Part shown: one piece after another, positions 43,645 to 52,650 of the stretch
Layout of the letters: the number at the start of each line of letters is the position of its first letter
Position numbering within the stretch: the stretch's first letter is position 1
Assembly (NCBI GenBank): GCA_934101225.1
Contig: CAKOQK010000004.1
Span: 11,837 to 75,836, forward strand
From: an uncultured Bacilli bacterium
GTDB lineage: Bacteria > Bacillota_I > Bacilli_A > RF39 > UBA660
Length of the DNA stretch: 64,000 nucleotides
Direction of reading: 5' to 3'
Notes under the pieces: model-generated
The model's input: the letters and a program-made list of their open reading frames with translations, nothing else
Told to the model about the DNA's origin: nothing
Database searches by the model: none
Made by a program: the position numbers and the translations under genes

Positions 43645-44391
43645 ATGAATACATTAACTTTTAAGAATTATGATTTAAAATTAGAATTAGTGCCATTTAC
43701 GAATATAATTGGTGGAATAGCTTCTGGTAAGACTTATTTATTAAAGACACTTATAAATCAAAGCGATAGTAGTGATGTTTATATAGATGATAAAAATATT
43801 AATGAATATGATATAAATTTTTTAAGAAAGAATGTTGCTGCAGTACTTAATAATTTTATATTTAACACTAATAGAGTAAAAAGTGAACTTGAATATTATC
43901 AGAAATGTTTAGGATATGATGATAAAGTAATTAGTAGTAGTATAAAAAAATTTGTTACGTTTTTTAAATTAGATAATATTATAGATAAAGAAATTGGAGA
44001 AATTAGTAGAAGTGAAAAGGCTTTTATTAAAATATTATCCTTGTTAATTATTAATCCGAGAGTTATTGGGATTGATGATATGCTTACTTATTTAGATAAT
44101 AAAGATAAGTTAAAAATTGTTAAATATAGTAAAGAAAATAAGATTTCGATTTTAAATGTAACAAGTAATAGTGAAGAACTTTTATTAGGAACTAAAATAG
44201 TTGTACTTGATAATTTTCATGCTGTTATGTATGAGGATACTTTAGAGGTTTTAGCTAATGATAAAGTTTTAAGTAAGATAGGAATGAATATGCCTTTTAT
44301 TGCAGAATTATCAAATAATTTAAATTATTATGATTTATTAAAAGAAAAATATTTTGATATTAATTCTTTAATAGGTGAATTATGGAAGTAA
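43645..44391 (+). CDS. Degenerate EcfA1-like ABC ATPase
   Basis: This 248-residue protein has the length and layout of an energy-coupling-factor ATPase. Walker A is intact (GGIASGKT, residues 23-30). Other key sites are altered: the Q-loop reads LNNFIF, the signature is ISRSE (120-124) instead of LSGGQ, Walker B ends in IDD (143-145) with Asp for the catalytic Glu, and the switch His is lost (VTSNSE, 172-177). The C-terminal GMNMPFIAELSNNL recalls EcfA tails. It overlaps a second degraded ATPase, and truA follows, as in the common ecfA1-ecfA2-ecfT-truA order. It may bind but probably not hydrolyse ATP efficiently. Confidence 0.75.
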   Translation: MNTLTFKNYDLKLELVPFTNIIGGIASGKTYLLKTLINQSDSSDVYIDDKNINEYDINFLRKNVAAVLNNFIFNTNRVKSELEYYQKCLGYDDKVISSSIKKFVTFFKLDNIIDKEIGEISRSEKAFIKILSLLIINPRVIGIDDMLTYLDNKDKLKIVKYSKENKISILNVTSNSEELLLGTKIVVLDNFHAVMYEDTLEVLANDKVLSKIGMNMPFIAELSNNLNYYDLLKEKYFDINSLIGELWK

Positions 44392-44999
44392 TGTTTAGTA
44401 ATAATCCTAATAATGGTTTTTTTGATATTAAACAATTTGTTGGGTTTTATGGAGAAATAAGTGATTTAGAAATATTGATTGATAATTTAGATAAAAAAGT
44501 TATAAATAGAAAATACAAGGTAAAGAAATATTTAAGTTATAATAAAGATTATTTTGATATTTTAGATTTAGATAAAGAATTTTTAAATAAAAAGATAGAT
44601 GATTTATCTATGTGTGAATATAAATTAATGTTATTACTTATGGTAATAGAGGATGAACCTAAATTAATAGTTCTTAATTATTTTGATGTGGGATTTAATG
44701 GTAAATTTAAAAGAAAAATTATAAAGTTAATTAAACTTATTAGGGCTTCTTTAGGAATAAATTTTGTTGTTATTAGTAATGATGTAATTTTTGTAAATAA
44801 AATTGTTAAACATGTAGTTGTATGTAATAAGAAAATTATTAAGTTTCAAGGAAAGGTTCTTGATGCTATTAAGGAAGGATATATAGAGGAACCACCTATT
44901 TATGATTTTATTAAACTGGCTAATGATAAGGGTGCTAATTTGGAATATACATTGGATAGTAAAGATTTATTAAAAGATATATATAGGAGTGTATTTTAA
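44382..44999 (+). CDS. Degenerate EcfA2-like ABC ATPase without Walker A
   Basis: This 205-residue protein aligns in order with EcfA2 but has lost the catalytic sites. The expected P-loop region reads GFYGEISD with no GKS/T. The signature is LSMCE (residues 75-79), Walker B is LIVLNYFD with Asn and Tyr in place of Asp and Glu, and the switch is ISND instead of THD. The tail EEPPIYDFIKLANDKGANLE matches EcfA2 ends. The frame is intact, so it is a maintained gene. It starts after aggtga, overlaps the EcfA1-like gene and its stop overlaps the truA ATG. No ecfT is present. Confidence 0.7.
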   Translation: MEVMFSNNPNNGFFDIKQFVGFYGEISDLEILIDNLDKKVINRKYKVKKYLSYNKDYFDILDLDKEFLNKKIDDLSMCEYKLMLLLMVIEDEPKLIVLNYFDVGFNGKFKRKIIKLIKLIRASLGINFVVISNDVIFVNKIVKHVVVCNKKIIKFQGKVLDAIKEGYIEEPPIYDFIKLANDKGANLEYTLDSKDLLKDIYRSVF

Positions 45000-45721
45000 T
45001 GAAGTATTTTGCTAGTGTTAGTTATGATGGTTCTAAATTTTATGGATTTCAAAAATTAAATAATTATGATACTGTTCAGAAGGAATTAGAAAGAGCACTT
45101 GGTATTATAAATAAAAGTTATGTTGCTGTAAAAGGTGCTGGAAGAACTGATAGAGGTGTTCATGCATATAGTCAAGGTGTTAGTTTTGAACTTAATGGAT
45201 GTATTCCTGCATCAAAGTTAAAGAATGTTATTAATAGAGTTTTAAATGATTATGTTCATGTAAATTATGTTGAAGAAGTAAGTGGTGATTTTCATCCTAG
45301 ATTTGATGCTGTAAAGAAGAAATACGAATATGTTATTAATTTAGGTGAGTTTGATCCGATAATTAATGATTATGTTTATAATTATAATAATAAATTAGAT
45401 ATAAGAAGGATGAGAAGAGCTAGTAAAGCATTTATTGGTTTTCATTCGTTTAAGGCTTTTACATCTGGTGCAAGAGATAATTATAATAGTGTTATTTATA
45501 GTATTAAATTTAAAAAAAATCATGATTTTTTAACTATTACATTTGTAGGTAAAAGTTTTTATAGATATATGGTTAGAAATATGGTTGGGGCTTTGATACA
45601 GACTGGTAATAATAAACTTGATAAGAATGACATAAAGATGATGTTAGATAAGGAGAAAGTAAATTGTAAGTATAATACTGCACCTGCTTGTGGATTATAT
45701 TTAGTTGATGTTTACTATTAA
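44999..45721 (+). CDS. truA: tRNA pseudouridine synthase A
   Basis: This 240-residue enzyme makes pseudouridine at positions 38-40 of tRNA anticodon arms. The catalytic Asp51 lies in the signature KGAGRTDRGVHAYSQ. Other family landmarks are VSYDGSKFYGFQ at the N-terminus and FVGKSFYRYMVRNMVGAL near the C-terminus. Length is normal. The start overlaps the preceding stop (TAATG), so it is expressed with the two EcfA-like genes, preserving a gene order seen widely in Firmicutes. Confidence 0.95.
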   Translation: MKYFASVSYDGSKFYGFQKLNNYDTVQKELERALGIINKSYVAVKGAGRTDRGVHAYSQGVSFELNGCIPASKLKNVINRVLNDYVHVNYVEEVSGDFHPRFDAVKKKYEYVINLGEFDPIINDYVYNYNNKLDIRRMRRASKAFIGFHSFKAFTSGARDNYNSVIYSIKFKKNHDFLTITFVGKSFYRYMVRNMVGALIQTGNNKLDKNDIKMMLDKEKVNCKYNTAPACGLYLVDVYY

Positions 45722-45729
45722 GTTTGGGT

Positions 45730-46614
45730 ATGAATGAATTAGATTTGATGGATAGTAGTAAAAATGATTATCAGTTGGTTACAGAACTTAGTAAAATTGT
45801 TAGAAGTTATAAAGATAAAAATAAACCTGTTGATAAAAATTTTGTTTATAAAGTTGCAAATGTGTGTTTAATTAATAATGAAGTGGATTTAAAAAATGGT
45901 TTGATAATTGTTGGTAACTCTAAAGAAATTGAAAATGATTATGAATCTTGTTATAGTGATGAAATGATTAGATATTCGTTTTTATCTTTAAGAAATTTTT
46001 ATAAACGAATAGATAATTTTGGAAGTGCATATAATTTTGGCAATCATAATATGCTTTCTTATTATTCTGTAATATGCACTTTAATTCATGAAATGTCTCA
46101 CGCTAGACAGGATTATATTGTAAACAATTATCCTTATTCGTTTGCTGGAATGATTTATTCCTATTGTAGTAATATTTTTGAAAGTGAGCCACTTTTTTAT
46201 GAGATATACTATGATTGTTTTCCAGACGAAAGAAATGCATTTTTAAGAGGAAATTATATTGCTAATATGGTAATTAGGCATGTTTATGGCGATAAATTAT
46301 CACTTTTTTTCAAGGAATTATTTTTTGAAGAATTACTTATTAATTATGACTGTGATATGTATCCATTAAAGAGATTTGGTGATGCTTGTAAACAGTTTGG
46401 ATATGAATATTTTGATAGATTAATTCCGGATGTTGAACTAACCCAAGAAAATTTTTTTGAACGTGTTTGGTGTGGTTATAAAATAACAGAAGATGAATAT
46501 AATCACTTGATTGATTTATGTATTAGTACATCTTATCCTAATAATGATGTAATAAAAGAATATTTAAAAAAATCTTCGATAAAAAGATTAATTTTAGATT
46601 ATAAAAAGAAATAA
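45730..46614 (+). CDS. Putative zinc-dependent peptidase with HEMSH motif
   Basis: This 294-residue soluble protein contains VICTLIHEMSHARQDYIV, an HExxH zinc site at about residues 122-126, and downstream a Glu/Asp-rich stretch (YEIYYDCFPDERNAFLRGN) that may supply the third ligand. No signal peptide or membrane helix is seen, so it is probably cytoplasmic or non-classically exported. It starts 8 bases after truA with a poor ribosome site, suggesting coupling. I do not recognise the family. It is the second HExxH protein within 10 kb. Confidence 0.65.
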   Translation: MNELDLMDSSKNDYQLVTELSKIVRSYKDKNKPVDKNFVYKVANVCLINNEVDLKNGLIIVGNSKEIENDYESCYSDEMIRYSFLSLRNFYKRIDNFGSAYNFGNHNMLSYYSVICTLIHEMSHARQDYIVNNYPYSFAGMIYSYCSNIFESEPLFYEIYYDCFPDERNAFLRGNYIANMVIRHVYGDKLSLFFKELFFEELLINYDCDMYPLKRFGDACKQFGYEYFDRLIPDVELTQENFFERVWCGYKITEDEYNHLIDLCISTSYPNNDVIKEYLKKSSIKRLILDYKKK

Positions 46615-46750
46615 ATAATATTGAAGAAGATTTATTAGAATAATTATTTTGTTTGTTAGATCTATTATTTCTGATATTATTTTTTAAATAGGTTTATAAT
46701 ATAAATAGACAATAAATTAATATTTTGATATTATTTAGGTGTGATGTAGA

Positions 46751-47785
46751 ATGAATATATTAATTAATGGACATAATATTTATTTAATTTTATTAGTAAC
46801 TTTTATATGTTGTGTTTTATTAGTGCCTCTTGCTAAAGTTGTAGCAAAACATATTGAAGCAATAGATATGCCTAATGAGAGAAAGGTACATAAAAAACCA
46901 ATGCCTAGATTGGGTGGATTAGCAATATATTTAACATTTTTAATTGGTTATATGTTATTTGCACCTATTAATGAACAGATGATTTCAATTCTTATTGGAG
47001 GATTTATAATTATAGTTCTTGGAATATGTGATGATATTAAACCAATTAGAGCAAGATATAAATTTTTAGTTCAGATAGTAGCTGCTTCTATTGTTGTATT
47101 TTATGGTAATATTTATTTACCTAATATAAGTGCACTTGGATTATCTCTAACTTTTGGTAAATGGGGTTATCCTTTAGCTATATTCTTTATTTTGGCTATT
47201 ATTAATGCTATAAATTTAATTGATGGTATAGATGGGTTAGCAACAGGTACTAGTGCAATATTTTTTGTTACTATAACTATAATTGCAATACTGCTAGATA
47301 GGATTTATGGTTTAGATGTTATTTTATGTGTAATTATGCTTGGTGCTTGTTTAGGATTTTTAATGTATAATAAACCGCCTGCTTCAATATTTTTAGGAGA
47401 TACTGGTAGTACGTTTTTAGGTTTTATTATTGCTATTATTGCACTTTTGGGATATAAAACGGCTACATTTACTAGTTTAATTATTCCAATATTCATATTA
47501 CTTTTACCAATACTTGATACAGTGTTTGCAATGATTAGAAGATATTTAAAGGGAGAAAATATAGGTGAGCCTGATAAGGAACATTTACATCATCAATTAC
47601 TTAAACTTAATAAGAGTACTACTAAAACAGTTTTAATCATGTATGGTATTGATATATTATGTTCTATAATAAGTGTTTTATATGCTTTAGGGTATAATTT
47701 AACTGCGATAGTTTTATATTTATTATTAATGTCATTTATATTATTTTTGATTTATAAAACTGATATATTATTTAAACATAAGTAG
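46751..47785 (+). CDS. tagO: Undecaprenyl-phosphate GlcNAc-1-phosphate transferase
   Basis: This 344-residue polytopic membrane enzyme starts lipid-linked polymer synthesis by moving GlcNAc-1-phosphate from UDP-GlcNAc to undecaprenyl phosphate. Family motifs are NERKVHKKPMPRLGG near residue 42, NAINLIDGIDGLATG with the catalytic Asp residues, SIFLGDTGSTFLGF, and EHLHHQLLKLNKS. About ten helices are visible. It fits TagO/WecA rather than MraY, given the HLHHQ loop and its position before a TagA-type transferase. The start follows taggtgtgatg. It opens the surface-polymer locus. Confidence 0.9.
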   Translation: MNILINGHNIYLILLVTFICCVLLVPLAKVVAKHIEAIDMPNERKVHKKPMPRLGGLAIYLTFLIGYMLFAPINEQMISILIGGFIIIVLGICDDIKPIRARYKFLVQIVAASIVVFYGNIYLPNISALGLSLTFGKWGYPLAIFFILAIINAINLIDGIDGLATGTSAIFFVTITIIAILLDRIYGLDVILCVIMLGACLGFLMYNKPPASIFLGDTGSTFLGFIIAIIALLGYKTATFTSLIIPIFILLLPILDTVFAMIRRYLKGENIGEPDKEHLHHQLLKLNKSTTKTVLIMYGIDILCSIISVLYALGYNLTAIVLYLLLMSFILFLIYKTDILFKHK

Positions 47786-47842
47786 TTAGCTATTTATGTT
47801 TTTTTGATTATTTGATAAAATTTTTTTAGAAAGAGATTTTAT

Positions 47843-49996
47843 ATGAAGAAATTAATTAATAAAGAAAAATTGGGATATATATTTTTAGTGTTTATGTGTT
47901 TATCTTGTTTACTTGATTTACATATTTTTTATAATCGATTTGCTACTTTAATAAGATTATTTTTTATTTTAATATTTTTTGGTATATCAGTTATTAAATT
48001 TAGTAGTAAAAATGATAGATTGAAATTACTTATTTATTTACTATCTGTATTTTTATATACTATTTTGCATTTGATATTTGTAGATAATTATTTAATGGAA
48101 GAATTATTATATATATTTAAAATGACTTCTAATGTTTTACTTTTTTATAGTGTATATTCCATAAATATAGATTATAAAAAATCTATTAAGTTTATTAAAA
48201 TTATTCTTTGGTTTATATGTGGTTCAATAGTGTTATGTAATTTTTTTAAACTAGGTTATTCTTCTTATAGTTTTAATTATATAAAATATAATATATTTGA
48301 TTGGTTTAAAAATATAAATGGATATTTTGAAGATTTTTCTGGTAAAGGTTTCTTTCATTTAGCTAATCAAATAGTTGGAGTTGTGCTTTTATTTTATCCA
48401 ATGCTTATTAATGAAGTTAAGGAAAATAAAAAAGTAATGGATATAGTTCTTCTTAATGTATGTAGTTTAAGTATGTTAATGATAGGTAATAGAACGTCAA
48501 GTGCTGGCCCATTAATAATACTAATATTTAGTTTTGTTATTTATTTGTTTCTTGTTACTATAAAAAACGAAAAATTATCTGTTAAGTATATTTTAATTTT
48601 GGTATTTAGTATGATTTTTATAAATATATTTTTATATAATGCGCCTATTGTTAAAAGAGATAAATATTATAATGATTTGGATAATAGTATAATTTATGTT
48701 ACTGATAATGTTGATAAGAGGGAAGTTATTAACAAATATATAAGTGATAATGAAGATAATACTGTTAATAAATCTACTAGAGATATTCTTTTAGATAAAA
48801 ATTTAAATATTAATTTTATTGATAATTATTATCCGTATGATCAAGATCATGAGTTTTGGGATAATTTAGTTAATTCAAATATTGATTATAAAGATTCAAG
48901 ATTAATTGAATTAAAGATTGCTCAAAGATTGTTGGAGTTAAGTGATAACAAATTTTATAAATTTGTTGGTATAGGTTACTATAAAATTATTAGTGTTTGT
49001 AATATCGAGAGAGATTATGTAATGCAGTATTATAGTGTTGGTATTTTGGGATTAGTAATCTTTATTGGATTTTATTTTATTATCTATATTAAAATGCTAT
49101 TTAAAGTATTTATTAATTTAGATAAGAAATTTAATTATTTAAATACTATGCTTTTAAGTGGCATAGGTATTAATTTAATTGTTGCATATTTAAGTGGGAA
49201 TATTCTTAATGCTTTAAGTTCAACTATACCATTAACGATTTGTTTAGGTATTGCTTATAATGAGATTAGAGTAAATAAACCTGGTAAAGTACTTAATTAT
49301 AATATTTGTAAATTAAATAAGAAAGAAATTATTAATGAATTAAATAATAGTGATAATAGAAATATATTATTTAATATTAATCCAATAATTATGGTTAATT
49401 TTAATGATAATAAAGAATATAAAAAATTTATTAATAAGGAAAAATATAATATTCCTGATGGTTTTGGTACTATAGTTGGATTAAAATTTAAAGATAATAA
49501 GGGGTACTCTCAAATAACTGGGGTTGATATGTTTAATTCTTTGGTATATAATGCATGTAAATATGATAAGAAAGTTTATTTATATGGTGCTAAAAAAGAA
49601 GTTATTGAAAAGACTGTTAAAGTATTAAAAGAAAAGTATATTAACTTAAATATATGTGGTTATATGAGTGGGTATAGTAAAGAAAAAGATGTATTAAATG
49701 ATATAAAAAAATGTAAGCCTGATTATTTATTTGTTGGTATAGGATCACCTAAACAAGAAGAATTTATCATTAGAAATGAAAAGTTGTTTAGAAATATAAA
49801 TGTTATTATGCCTGTTGGTGGTACGTTTGATGTTGTATCTGGTTTAAAGAAAAGAGCACCGATTATTTATCAAAAACTACATTTAGAATGGTTATATAGA
49901 ATGATTAAAGAACCTAAAAGAATTAAAGATAATGTTAAGATATTAAAATATTTATATTTGGTAATATTTAAAAATGGAGGTAAAGATGAAAAATAA
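47843..49996 (+). CDS. Fusion of O-antigen-ligase-like membrane domain and TagA/WecG transferase
   Basis: This 717-residue protein has two parts. Residues 1 to about 470 form a membrane domain with ten or more helices and a large external loop (about 270-380), resembling O-antigen ligase/polymerase proteins. Residues about 485-710 match WecG/TagA/CpsF (GT26): NIPDGFGTIVGLKF with the candidate catalytic Asp539, ITGVDMFNSLVYNACKYDKK, KPDYLFVGIGSPKQEEFI and GGTFDVVSGLKKRAPIIYQK. TagA adds ManNAc to the lipid-linked GlcNAc made by TagO, encoded just upstream. A fusion with a ligase-like domain would put chain start and polymer transfer in one polypeptide; that is inference. Confidence 0.8.
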   Translation: MKKLINKEKLGYIFLVFMCLSCLLDLHIFYNRFATLIRLFFILIFFGISVIKFSSKNDRLKLLIYLLSVFLYTILHLIFVDNYLMEELLYIFKMTSNVLLFYSVYSINIDYKKSIKFIKIILWFICGSIVLCNFFKLGYSSYSFNYIKYNIFDWFKNINGYFEDFSGKGFFHLANQIVGVVLLFYPMLINEVKENKKVMDIVLLNVCSLSMLMIGNRTSSAGPLIILIFSFVIYLFLVTIKNEKLSVKYILILVFSMIFINIFLYNAPIVKRDKYYNDLDNSIIYVTDNVDKREVINKYISDNEDNTVNKSTRDILLDKNLNINFIDNYYPYDQDHEFWDNLVNSNIDYKDSRLIELKIAQRLLELSDNKFYKFVGIGYYKIISVCNIERDYVMQYYSVGILGLVIFIGFYFIIYIKMLFKVFINLDKKFNYLNTMLLSGIGINLIVAYLSGNILNALSSTIPLTICLGIAYNEIRVNKPGKVLNYNICKLNKKEIINELNNSDNRNILFNINPIIMVNFNDNKEYKKFINKEKYNIPDGFGTIVGLKFKDNKGYSQITGVDMFNSLVYNACKYDKKVYLYGAKKEVIEKTVKVLKEKYINLNICGYMSGYSKEKDVLNDIKKCKPDYLFVGIGSPKQEEFIIRNEKLFRNINVIMPVGGTFDVVSGLKKRAPIIYQKLHLEWLYRMIKEPKRIKDNVKILKYLYLVIFKNGGKDEK

Positions 49997-50948
49997 AATA
50001 TTATATGTAGTAATACCTTGTTATAACGAAGAAGAGGTATTAAAAGAAACTAGTAAAAGATTAAATGTTAAATTTAATGAATTAATTAAAGATAAAATTA
50101 TTTCTAAAGATAGTAAAGTTTTATTTGTTAATGATGGATCTAAGGATAAAACTTGGGATATTATATGTGAATTAAATAAAGAAAATAAATTATTTAGTGG
50201 AATTAATTTATCAAGAAATAGAGGACACCAAAATGCGTTGGTAGCAGGACTTATGACTGCTAAGGAATATGCTGATGTGGTAATATCTATGGATGCTGAC
50301 TTACAAGATGATATTAATGCAATTGATGAAATGATTAAAGATTATTATGATGGATCAGAAGTTGTTTATGGAGTTAGATCATCAAGGGCAAAGGATACTT
50401 TCTTTAAAAAGTTTACAGCTGAAGCATTTTATAAGTTTATGAAATTTATGGGAGCTGATGTTGTATTTAATCATGCTGATTATAGATTAACAAGTAAAAG
50501 GGCTTTAGATAATTTTGCAAATTATAAAGAAGTAAATTTGTTTTTAAGAGGAATGTTTCCTTTAATTGGATTTAAATCTAGTATAGTATATTATGAAAGG
50601 GCTGAAAGATTTGCAGGTGAGTCTAAATATCCATTAAAGAAAATGCTTAATTTTGCATGGGATGGAATAACTTCTTTTAGTGTAAAACCAATAAGAATGA
50701 TTCTTGATTTAGGTATATTTATTTGTATGATAAGTTTTGTAGTACTTATTTATTGTTTAATAAGAAAGATTTGTGGAGCTACTGTGGAAGGATGGACATT
50801 TATTGCTTGTTCTTTATGGCTATTAGGTGGCATTCAAATGTTTTCACTTGGTATAATTGGAGAATATGTTGGTAAGGTTTATAGTGAAACAAAGGCTAGA
50901 CCTAGATATATTATTCAAGATAATTTATTAGAAAAGAAGGAAAAATAA
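49986..50948 (+). CDS. GtrB/CsbB-type polyprenyl-phosphate glycosyltransferase
   Basis: This 320-residue GT2 enzyme has the pattern LYVVIPCYNEEEVL, VNDGSKDKTW, SRNRGHQNALVAGL and the metal-binding MDADLQDD. After ERAERFAGESKYPLKKML come two C-terminal membrane helices, as in the GtrB/CsbB and dolichol-phosphate-mannose synthase group. Such enzymes make polyprenyl-phosphate-linked sugars used by membrane GT-C transferases to decorate wall polymers. The start at 49986 follows tggaggt and overlaps the previous gene. Confidence 0.85.
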   Translation: MKNKILYVVIPCYNEEEVLKETSKRLNVKFNELIKDKIISKDSKVLFVNDGSKDKTWDIICELNKENKLFSGINLSRNRGHQNALVAGLMTAKEYADVVISMDADLQDDINAIDEMIKDYYDGSEVVYGVRSSRAKDTFFKKFTAEAFYKFMKFMGADVVFNHADYRLTSKRALDNFANYKEVNLFLRGMFPLIGFKSSIVYYERAERFAGESKYPLKKMLNFAWDGITSFSVKPIRMILDLGIFICMISFVVLIYCLIRKICGATVEGWTFIACSLWLLGGIQMFSLGIIGEYVGKVYSETKARPRYIIQDNLLEKKEK

Positions 50949-50956
50949 TATAAAAC

Positions 50957-50979
50957 GCATGGTAATTCCATGTTTTTTT
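50957..50979 (+). terminator. Terminator before the ABC exporter operon
   Basis: CATGG (50958-50962) and CCATG (50968-50972), extended by a G-U pair, form a short stem with a 5-base loop followed by seven T. It separates the upstream transferase genes from the promoter at 50990. Confidence 0.65.
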
Positions 50980-50989
50980 ATTGTTCTTG

Positions 50990-51018
50990 TTGCGACAGTG
51001 ATTTAATTTTTGTATAAT
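50990..51018 (+). promoter_or_regulatory. Promoter of the exporter and glycosyltransferase operon
   Basis: TTGCGA at 50990-50995 and a perfect TATAAT at 51013-51018 are separated by 17 bases. The ribosome site of the permease gene follows shortly, so the leader is short. The genes from 51036 onward run without another clear terminator to about 62150. Confidence 0.65.
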
Positions 51019-51035
51019 TGATATGAGGAAATGAT

Positions 51036-51833
51036 ATGAAAAAAGTAATTAATAATTTAAAATATGTATATAAAAAGTATTCTTTTTTACTTGAACAATT
51101 AGTTTTAAGAGATTTTAAAGTTAAATACAAAAGAAGTGTTCTTGGGGTAGTTTGGAGTTTATTATACCCGATTTTAATGATGGCAGTAATGGCAATTGTT
51201 TTTTCAAATGTGTTTAAAATGTCAACTCCGGGTGTAAGTTATCTTGCATATTTGCTTATAGGATTAACTTATTTTAATTACTTTACAGAAGCAAGTAATT
51301 TAGCTATGAGTAGTGTTGTTGGTAATTTTAGTTTAATTAATAAAGTTTATATTCCTAAATATATATTTCCACTTTCTAAATGTTTATTTGTTGGTATAAA
51401 TTTTTTATTAACTTTAATTCCTTTATATGTTGTAATTATTGCAACTGGAACAGGACTTAATTGGTATCACTTATTATTACCTTTTTCTTTTATTTGTTTA
51501 TTTTTGTTTACTGTCGGGATGGGATTTATACTTGCAACTATATCGGTTTTTTTAAGAGATATGTTTTATATATATGGTATTATAACTACAATTTGGACTT
51601 ATCTAACTCCAATTATGTATGATATTAACACTATTGGAAATAGTACTTTGATATTTATCATGAAATTTAATCCGATGTATCAATTTATAAATTTTGCTAG
51701 AACAATTATATTGTACAATAATTGTCCTACATTAGGACAATTTGCAGGATGTTTTGTTTCATCTATAATTATATTTCTTTTAGGATGTTTATTATTTAAA
51801 AAGAATCAAGATAAATTTATTTATTATGTATAG
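51036..51833 (+). CDS. tagG: ABC-2 type polysaccharide/teichoic acid exporter permease
   Basis: This 265-residue protein has six membrane helices and the ABC-2 exporter pattern: LVLRDFKVKYKRSVLGVVWS near the N-terminus and YLTPIMYDINTIGNSTLIFI before the last helices. It resembles TagG, RfbA and Wzm, the membrane half of exporters that move lipid-linked polymers across the membrane. Its ATPase partner is encoded 13 bases downstream. With TagO, TagA and MnaA in the same locus the substrate is probably a teichoic-acid-like or related polymer. The start follows gaggaaatgat. Confidence 0.85.
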   Translation: MKKVINNLKYVYKKYSFLLEQLVLRDFKVKYKRSVLGVVWSLLYPILMMAVMAIVFSNVFKMSTPGVSYLAYLLIGLTYFNYFTEASNLAMSSVVGNFSLINKVYIPKYIFPLSKCLFVGINFLLTLIPLYVVIIATGTGLNWYHLLLPFSFICLFLFTVGMGFILATISVFLRDMFYIYGIITTIWTYLTPIMYDINTIGNSTLIFIMKFNPMYQFINFARTIILYNNCPTLGQFAGCFVSSIIIFLLGCLLFKKNQDKFIYYV

Positions 51834-51846
51834 GTGGTGAATTTTT

Positions 51847-52644
51847 ATGACTAAAAATAAAAGGAATGATAAATATAATTTGCATAAAGTTATTGATAAA
51901 TCAGAAATAATGATTGATGTTTCAGATGTTTCTATGAGATTTAATTTGGGAATTGAAAAAGGTTTCTCGCTAAAACAATGGTTTGTTGATTTAGGAAAGA
52001 AAAAAGAAATTAAAAAAAACAATGAATTTTGGGCTTTAAAAGATATTAATTTTAAAATAAATAAAGGCGAAGTTATAGGTTTCATTGGCTCAAATGGTGC
52101 TGGTAAATCTACATTACTTAAGGTTGTTTCTGGGGTTATGAAACCAACTACTGGTGATGTAAATGTATATGGAAATATATGCCCGATGATAGAACTTGGA
52201 GCTGGATTCGATTCACAATTAACTGCAAGAGAAAATATTTACTTAAATGGTGCTGTAATGGGTTATTCAAAAGAATTAATTGATTCTAAATTTGATGAAA
52301 TAGTTGAATTTTCAGAGTTAAAAGATTTTTTAGATGTTCCAGTTCAAAATTTTTCATCAGGAATGGTTGCTAGACTTGCTTTTAGTATAGCTACCATAGT
52401 AGATCCTGAAATATTAATTGTTGATGAAATACTTTCTGTTGGAGATATTGCTTTTCAAGCTAAAAGTGAAGCGAAAATGTTAGAAATGATTGGTGGAGGA
52501 ACAACAGTTTTATTTGTATCGCATTCCATCAATCAAATAAAGAAAATGTGTAATAGGGTTGTTTGGCTTGATCATGGTAAAATAGTAAAAATGGGTGGAA
52601 AAGAAATTTGTGATGAATATATAAAATTTATGGAAGAAAAGTAG
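51847..52644 (+). CDS. tagH: Polysaccharide/teichoic acid exporter ATPase
   Basis: This 265-residue ABC ATPase has Walker A GSNGAGKST, signature FSSGMVARLAFSIA, Walker B ILIVDEILSVGD and the switch His in LFVSHSINQ. The N-terminal VSMRFNLGIEKGFSLKQWFV and the GDIAFQAKSEAKML region fit the TagH/RfbB/KpsT polymer-exporter group. There is no long C-terminal carbohydrate-binding or SH3-like extension, so it is shorter than B. subtilis TagH. It starts after taggtggtg and pairs with the permease just upstream. Confidence 0.9.
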   Translation: MTKNKRNDKYNLHKVIDKSEIMIDVSDVSMRFNLGIEKGFSLKQWFVDLGKKKEIKKNNEFWALKDINFKINKGEVIGFIGSNGAGKSTLLKVVSGVMKPTTGDVNVYGNICPMIELGAGFDSQLTARENIYLNGAVMGYSKELIDSKFDEIVEFSELKDFLDVPVQNFSSGMVARLAFSIATIVDPEILIVDEILSVGDIAFQAKSEAKMLEMIGGGTTVLFVSHSINQIKKMCNRVVWLDHGKIVKMGGKEICDEYIKFMEEK

Positions 52645-52650
52645 GTTTTT

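Noticed and set aside
47305..47496. Minus-strand frame inside tagO
   Set aside because: Shadow of the conserved TagO motifs (SIFLGDTGSTFLGF); no independent signals.
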